Below, piece by piece: positions 60,301 through 64,000 of a stretch of DNA of 64,000 bases. Every line of letters begins with the position of its first letter. Within the stretch, counting starts at the first letter, position 1. Source of the DNA: Nematostella vectensis (lineage: Eukaryota; Cnidaria; Anthozoa; Actiniaria; Edwardsiidae); the NCBI RefSeq assembly GCF_932526225.1, contig NC_064043.1:9105501-9169500 (forward strand). The letters run 5' to 3'. Below the pieces are notes generated by a model. It saw only the letters and a list, made by a program, of their open reading frames with translations, had not been told where the DNA came from and did no database searches. Position numbers and translations under genes: made by a program.

Positions 60301-62975
60301 CTTGAGTTTTTTTTCTTTAAAAAAACTCGCTTTCTATAATGGACTGTTCATGCCTTGTCTTACTGCATAAGGATGTTAAGCCATAATCCTGCCACTTTTT
60401 ACACTTTGTTAACCTGTATTTTAGAATGATACTGGTCCATGGTGCCATCTTCATTAGCAGTACTTACACAATATCTCACTCCGTGATTTTTGACTGCATG
60501 ATGATGTCCATATGATATCAAATATTTTATATTTATCTAATAATTAAGTCACAGGGGTTTCATTAGGACCCCGGCGACTGTTGGAGCCACCAGTTATTTT
60601 CTACCAAGCGCTGGCTACTTTTTTTTTTAAAGTTGATTTCAGTTTTATTTGAACTAATAAAATAAAATAACTTCCACCTCCTACTTATCAATCTCAAATG
60701 CCTACTCTGAAACTAAATAAAACCCCTGAGTCATATGTGAAATGCATTTCATAATGTCTTATGTTGCAAATTTCTGCTATAATTAAGTCTGTCAAAAACA
60801 AAAGCAGCCATTTCTATTTACTACTTACCATCTGAAAGAAAGACTTCTAGCTGATCTTTGCAGACTTCCATAAGTTCCTCTGAGGTTTTATCTTTTTTAA
60901 CAAGTGCAACAACATATTTTGCCAAGGCAGCAGGATCTGCTTCACAACTACAACAGGAAAAAAGTTAAGAAAAAAATTTAAAATAAAATAAGAATAAAAA
61001 TCCGAAGTTGACATGATTGGGGTTGAAGTAAGCAACTCTCCCTTTCGGCGCTGATAAGTCATTGTGTTTTAGGGGGTCAAAGTCCAACAAATTGTAAACA
61101 ACCAGCGAAAGTTCTGACAATTGAAGAATCGTATGCTTCGTACGAACAAAATGGGGACAACAAAGCATTGTCTCATGGCACCTGCAGAAATGATTCTAGA
61201 TTCCCGCAGTTATGAAGGACAAATGGCAATAGGGACCCTGTACTATTCTTCCATTTCTTCAGGAGAGAAAGGAAAAACAGAAAGGTAGAAAGAATGAATA
61301 AAGCGGTGCAAACATGGAGATTCATTCAAATTTGGCAAGTAAGTGATATTTGCAGCTTGTATTTTGAAGGTGAAAATGGCTCCACAGAAGATGATCCTGA
61401 TCCTATACCCGCAGATGTCAAGGAAGGGTAAGTTATTTATTTTTGGCTTAGTTAGTTCCTGACGGCTAACACTAGTGTTATTTTCATAGGTTGAACGAAC
61501 GAAATTTCAAGGCGTCTTTTAGCGTAGGACAGAGAGAATTTGCTTTACAAAACAGCAGCGAACTTTCACAGGTTGTTTACGATTTGTTGGACTTTGACCT
61601 CATAAAACGCATGTGATTTATCAGTGCCGAAAGGGTGAATTACACCTGCATTTAGATTTAGCCCCAAAAGATCCAGAAGAATTCCAAAATAGACACTGAG
61701 TTTAATGACAACCCTTTATGAACTTACAACAAGAGTTAAAAATAGGCACGCAAAGCATGCACGTGGGTACAGCTTGTAGAAACCTATTTCAACCAGACAC
61801 TGAACGCAAGGTTGACTGGGATACCGGAAATACCTGCCATTTGTTTGGGCCCTGTGTTGTGACATATATGACAAAGATTTACTGCCCACCGCCATTGGAT
61901 ATAATAAAAACTGATTGGGGCAAGAAAAGTAAGGAGCCTATCTCTTTAGGTGGGGGTGGACTCCAGGCTAGCTCCATGAAAGTAGACGGGGCCGACTCCT
62001 GAATTCAGGAAAACTGAGAATGTGTTTGAATGATTCATTGCCTGCAATGTGCTATCACGTAGGGGTAAATTTATTATGAAACCCAAAGTGAACTATATTG
62101 TATTAGCAATGTGCGATCATATTGTTTAAACAAACATATTCGCCGATGGATAGAATTAGCAGGCATATGAATAGCCAAAGCTACAAAGTGCCACCTACAA
62201 GAACTGACTAGCACAAAAACATGTTCTTCCCGTGGACCATCAGGGATTGGAACTGTCTGCCGGAGCTAACTGCAAGGGCAGCCAGTCTTACAATTTTAAG
62301 AAAGCAAGCGAAATTATTGCATTGACTTATGTAAAATTACTTATTATATATTTTTGTTATTATCGTTTTTGTTGACATTTTAATACCTCATAAAAATCTT
62401 TGCATAGAAGGAGATGGGGTTATATGGAAGAAGAAGAAGAACATATTAAGTGGGATCTGCTATAGAGCAGTGCCCACTAAAAAAACTCATCTCTTTGGAG
62501 GCTGATGATGAAACATGATTCCAAACCTGCATCAAAATCCTACAAAGGACTTATGCAAACCTTGAAATCAACTTTCTTTAGCCTTTGCGAGAGGAGGGTT
62601 ACAGGTATTAGAAAAGGGAAGGGGGGGCATAGTGTGATAAATAAATAATGAGTTTAATTCAACCTTTGCAGTATAGACTGGATTACAGGTGAGTCAGAGA
62701 TACAAGCAAGCACTACAATAAAGTACAATTAATCAAATGTAATCAGCATATTTAACAGTAATGAACTGTTATATGAACTATGATATGTTGTCGTCTGTAA
62801 GAGCATGCTTGGATTTTCATGCTACCCACAAAGCCTATGTTATAACACCTAGGGTCATTAGATTACAAAAGTTAAGACCACAGTTATATCAAAATGTCAC
62901 CTTCATTTTTACTTACATTGGTTCCAGACGGCTTGTTAGCCATGTTTTAAGAGCTTCTACGTTCTGGATTTGCAT
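51354..62975 (-). CDS. RNA-binding protein RBM26/RBM27, 18 exons, complete
   Basis: Exons: 62975-62917, 60947-60829, 60116-59977, 59517-59058, 58698-58279, 56695-56528, 56220-56000, 55735-55598, 55185-55147, 54983-54687, 54503-54429, 54225-54163, 54048-53944, 53335-53231, 52941-52729, 52433-52347, 52104-51919, 51449-51354. All are GT-AG with consistent phases; 996 residues, the size of human RBM26. Residues 1-70 form the PWI-like N-terminus (VEALKTWLTSRLEPI, ALAKYVVALVKKDK). An Arg/Asp-rich stretch spans about 107-254. A CCCH finger C-x8-C-x5-C-x3-H lies at 255-274, split by intron 4. A Pro-rich region, RRM1 (about 499-575), a Thr/Ser-rich segment, a Gln/Lys-rich coiled coil (688-803), an RG-rich stretch, RRM2 (about 851-925) and an acidic tail ending RSWRR follow. 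The tail is identical in vertebrates. The family works with the nuclear exosome adaptor machinery (PAXT; Rmn1 in fission yeast). One copy stands for both vertebrate paralogues. Confidence 0.96.
53395..53540 (+). mobile_element. CAGGGG-type MITE, truncated copy
   Basis: In RBM26/27 intron 13. It shares AGGGGTTTCATTAGG, ACCGAGCGCTGGCTACTTTT or a variant, TGACTTCCACC and CTACTTATCAATCTC with the complete copy at 60552-60728. Its right inverted end is missing. Confidence 0.7.
60552..60728 (+). mobile_element. CAGGGG-type MITE, complete 177-bp copy
   Basis: In RBM26/27 intron 2. The ends CAGGGGTTT and AAACCCCTG are inverted, flanked by AGTCA at 60547-60551 and 60729-60733 as a possible 5-bp target duplication. 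A truncated copy is in another intron of the same gene. It is non-coding. Confidence 0.75.
61010..61665. mobile_element. Foldback element with about 85-bp inverted arms in RBM26/27 intron 1
   Basis: The left arm at about 61038-61118 (CCCTTTCGGCGCTGATAA, GTCAAAGTCCAACAAAT, GTAAACAACC, GAAAGTTC) is matched by the complement of about 61556-61645. About 440 bp lie between. The middle has an exon-like piece near 61372-61429, with an AG before and GTAAGT after, that I could not assign. Confidence 0.6.
62152..62325 (+). pseudogene. Fragment of a LINE reverse transcriptase C-terminus
   Basis: Frame with one internal stop reading YKVPPTRTD, then FFPWTIRDWNCLPELT, then a stop after 58 codons. The TIRDWN-LP motif is typical of the tail of LINE reverse transcriptases (established pattern). 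Nothing else of the element is recognisable nearby. It lies in RBM26/27 intron 1 on the opposite strand. Confidence 0.75.
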
Positions 62976-63447
62976 CGCGTCCCGTCGAAAGTCACCCTCG
63001 GTATAACACTTCTATCCAATAGGGTCAGATTTCTATAACAACCGCTTCAAGATCACAGGTCCAGCAAGTGTTTTTGATATCAACAATTGATGATCGAGTC
63101 AAATTCGCTCAGAAAAAAAATAGCGGTCACAATTTATCTCTTCCATACTAAGACGCTCATCAAAATCGCAACTTTTCTACAAAAAGAGTTTTATAATAGG
63201 CTTGGTTAACTTGTCAATTAAAACCAGAATTGAAACACGAAAACGCGGCTACAAAATAATGAAATGACAACGACAAACCAAACAACGTTAGAACGACTCC
63301 ATTTTGCTTGCTCCCACGAGGATGAGTGAAAGACTGAGAACTAGCGAACAAAGCGCATGCGTGTCATGAGACTCGGCCTGTTCTCCCGGGATTTTAAAAA
63401 GACGGTCCACAGGACTACCATGTTTTAGAGGAGGAGGTAAAGCCAAA
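62976..63447. promoter_or_regulatory. Divergent promoter region of RBM26/27 and the right-hand gene
   Basis: A 472-bp interval between two head-to-head start codons (62975 minus, 63448 plus). A CCAAT box lies at about 63017. No TATA box is obvious for either direction. It is likely a shared bidirectional promoter. Confidence 0.55.
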
Positions 63448-64000
63448 ATGGCGGTCGAACCAAAGCGTGCGAGGCCTTTGGATTATGACACAAAATCTAA
63501 GGTAAATATCTACAGGTTATTCAATTTCTTTAACTTTTATAGACTAAGCAAGTTTCATTAGTAAGGTTCCGTTCCTGTTATTTGAGTAAAATATGCAATT
63601 CGTAGAGCTATTTCTAGTGTGAGTTTCCAAAACAATAACAGAACCGTCGAATCTAAGCGTGCAAGATAACACGTGCGCGCTGGAAAAGACAAGATATCGG
63701 TTTGACTGCATGTGAAAAGCAGGCGAAAAATACTATATAGCCATGTACATGTCTTAGAAATTGAAAACCCATACAATTTATATATTTTGGTTAATTTAAC
63801 ACAATGAGAACAGGTAAAACGTCTTTAAAACTTCCAACGTAAGAGATGCCGATGAAGTGTTCGATTGTGTTTTTTTTTGCAGGCCCAACACCTGCTAGCG
63901 GCCTACTCAAGTACCGTATTCGCTTGCGATCTCTCCGGTGATTCGCGATACATAAAATGCGATTTCCCTCAGTGCTCGGAGCACGGGGGGCGAGGCAAGG
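63448..64000 (+). CDS. Unrecognised protein, first two exons (partial)
   Basis: Exon 1 is 63448-63501 (ATG in AAAATGGCGG, 18 codons, MAVEPKRARPLDYDTKSK, donor GTAAAT). Exon 2 starts at 63883 after a polypyrimidine tract and TTGCAG, and stays open to the edge. It reads AQHLLAAYSSTVFACDLSGD, then RYIKCDFPQCSEHGGRGK. Clean splice sites, phase 0 joining and absence of stops support a real gene. The Cys and His residues (CDL, KCDFPQC, EH) could begin a zinc-binding region, but I do not recognise the family and give no function. It is head-to-head with RBM26/27 and continues beyond the window. Confidence 0.65.

Noticed and set aside
61718..62002. 94-codon plus-strand frame in RBM26/27 intron 1
   Set aside because: No family motifs and no splice context; next to LINE debris.
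1..64000. tRNA, rRNA, snRNA genes or CRISPR arrays
   Set aside because: By eye I found no tRNA B-box type GTTCGAATC in a foldable context and no rRNA-like stretch; the repeat arrays are head-to-tail satellites without unique spacers.

Overview
This window looks like nuclear DNA of an early-branching animal, most likely an anthozoan cnidarian such as Nematostella. The genes have many short introns with GT-AG sites and encode proteins that line up closely with vertebrate families. They sit in AT-rich DNA full of minisatellites, foldback elements and decayed transposons. The species is an inference; no marker gene fixes it.

Layout. 1-963 (minus): N-terminal end of a plasma-membrane Ca2+-ATPase (PMCA)-like gene running off the left edge; its TGES motif is lost. 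964-7589: intergenic DNA with repeats. 7590-18441 (minus): a complete nine-exon PMCA gene (about 1149 aa) with a calmodulin-binding tail and a PDZ-type C-terminus; introns carry minisatellites, a MITE and decayed copies of an exon end. 18442-21640: no gene seen. 21640-26970: two abutting satellites (33-bp and 20-bp units). 27000-29990: possible solo LTR and simple repeats. 30086-32072 (minus): 5'-truncated LINE reverse transcriptase. 32390-32605 (plus): BBIP1, a BBSome subunit. 34690-40420 (plus): eight-exon RASSF1/5-type gene (C1, RA, SARAH). 41474-43054 (minus): two-exon TUSC2, convergent with RASSF. 43359-49907: large DNA transposon with about 110-bp terminal inverted repeats and a broken multi-exon gene holding a PIN/XPG-like acidic motif set. 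51354-62975 (minus): 18-exon RBM26/RBM27 (about 996 aa). 63448-64000 (plus): first two exons of an unrecognised gene, head-to-head with RBM26/27.

Biology. The PMCA pair concerns Ca2+ export. BBIP1 is ciliary, RASSF feeds Hippo/Ras signalling through its SARAH and RA domains, TUSC2 is a small probably myristoylated protein, and RBM26/27 acts in nuclear RNA surveillance. RASSF1 and TUSC2 are also neighbours at human 3p21.3, so this looks like an ancient gene pair. The most unusual items are the RASSF-TUSC2 linkage, the nuclease-encoding transposon, the PMCA paralogue without TGES, and an in-frame PMCA intron whose own acceptor TAG is the stop codon at mammalian splice site C. Gene models were built by hand from splice signals, reading phase and remembered family sequences; no search or transcript data was used.
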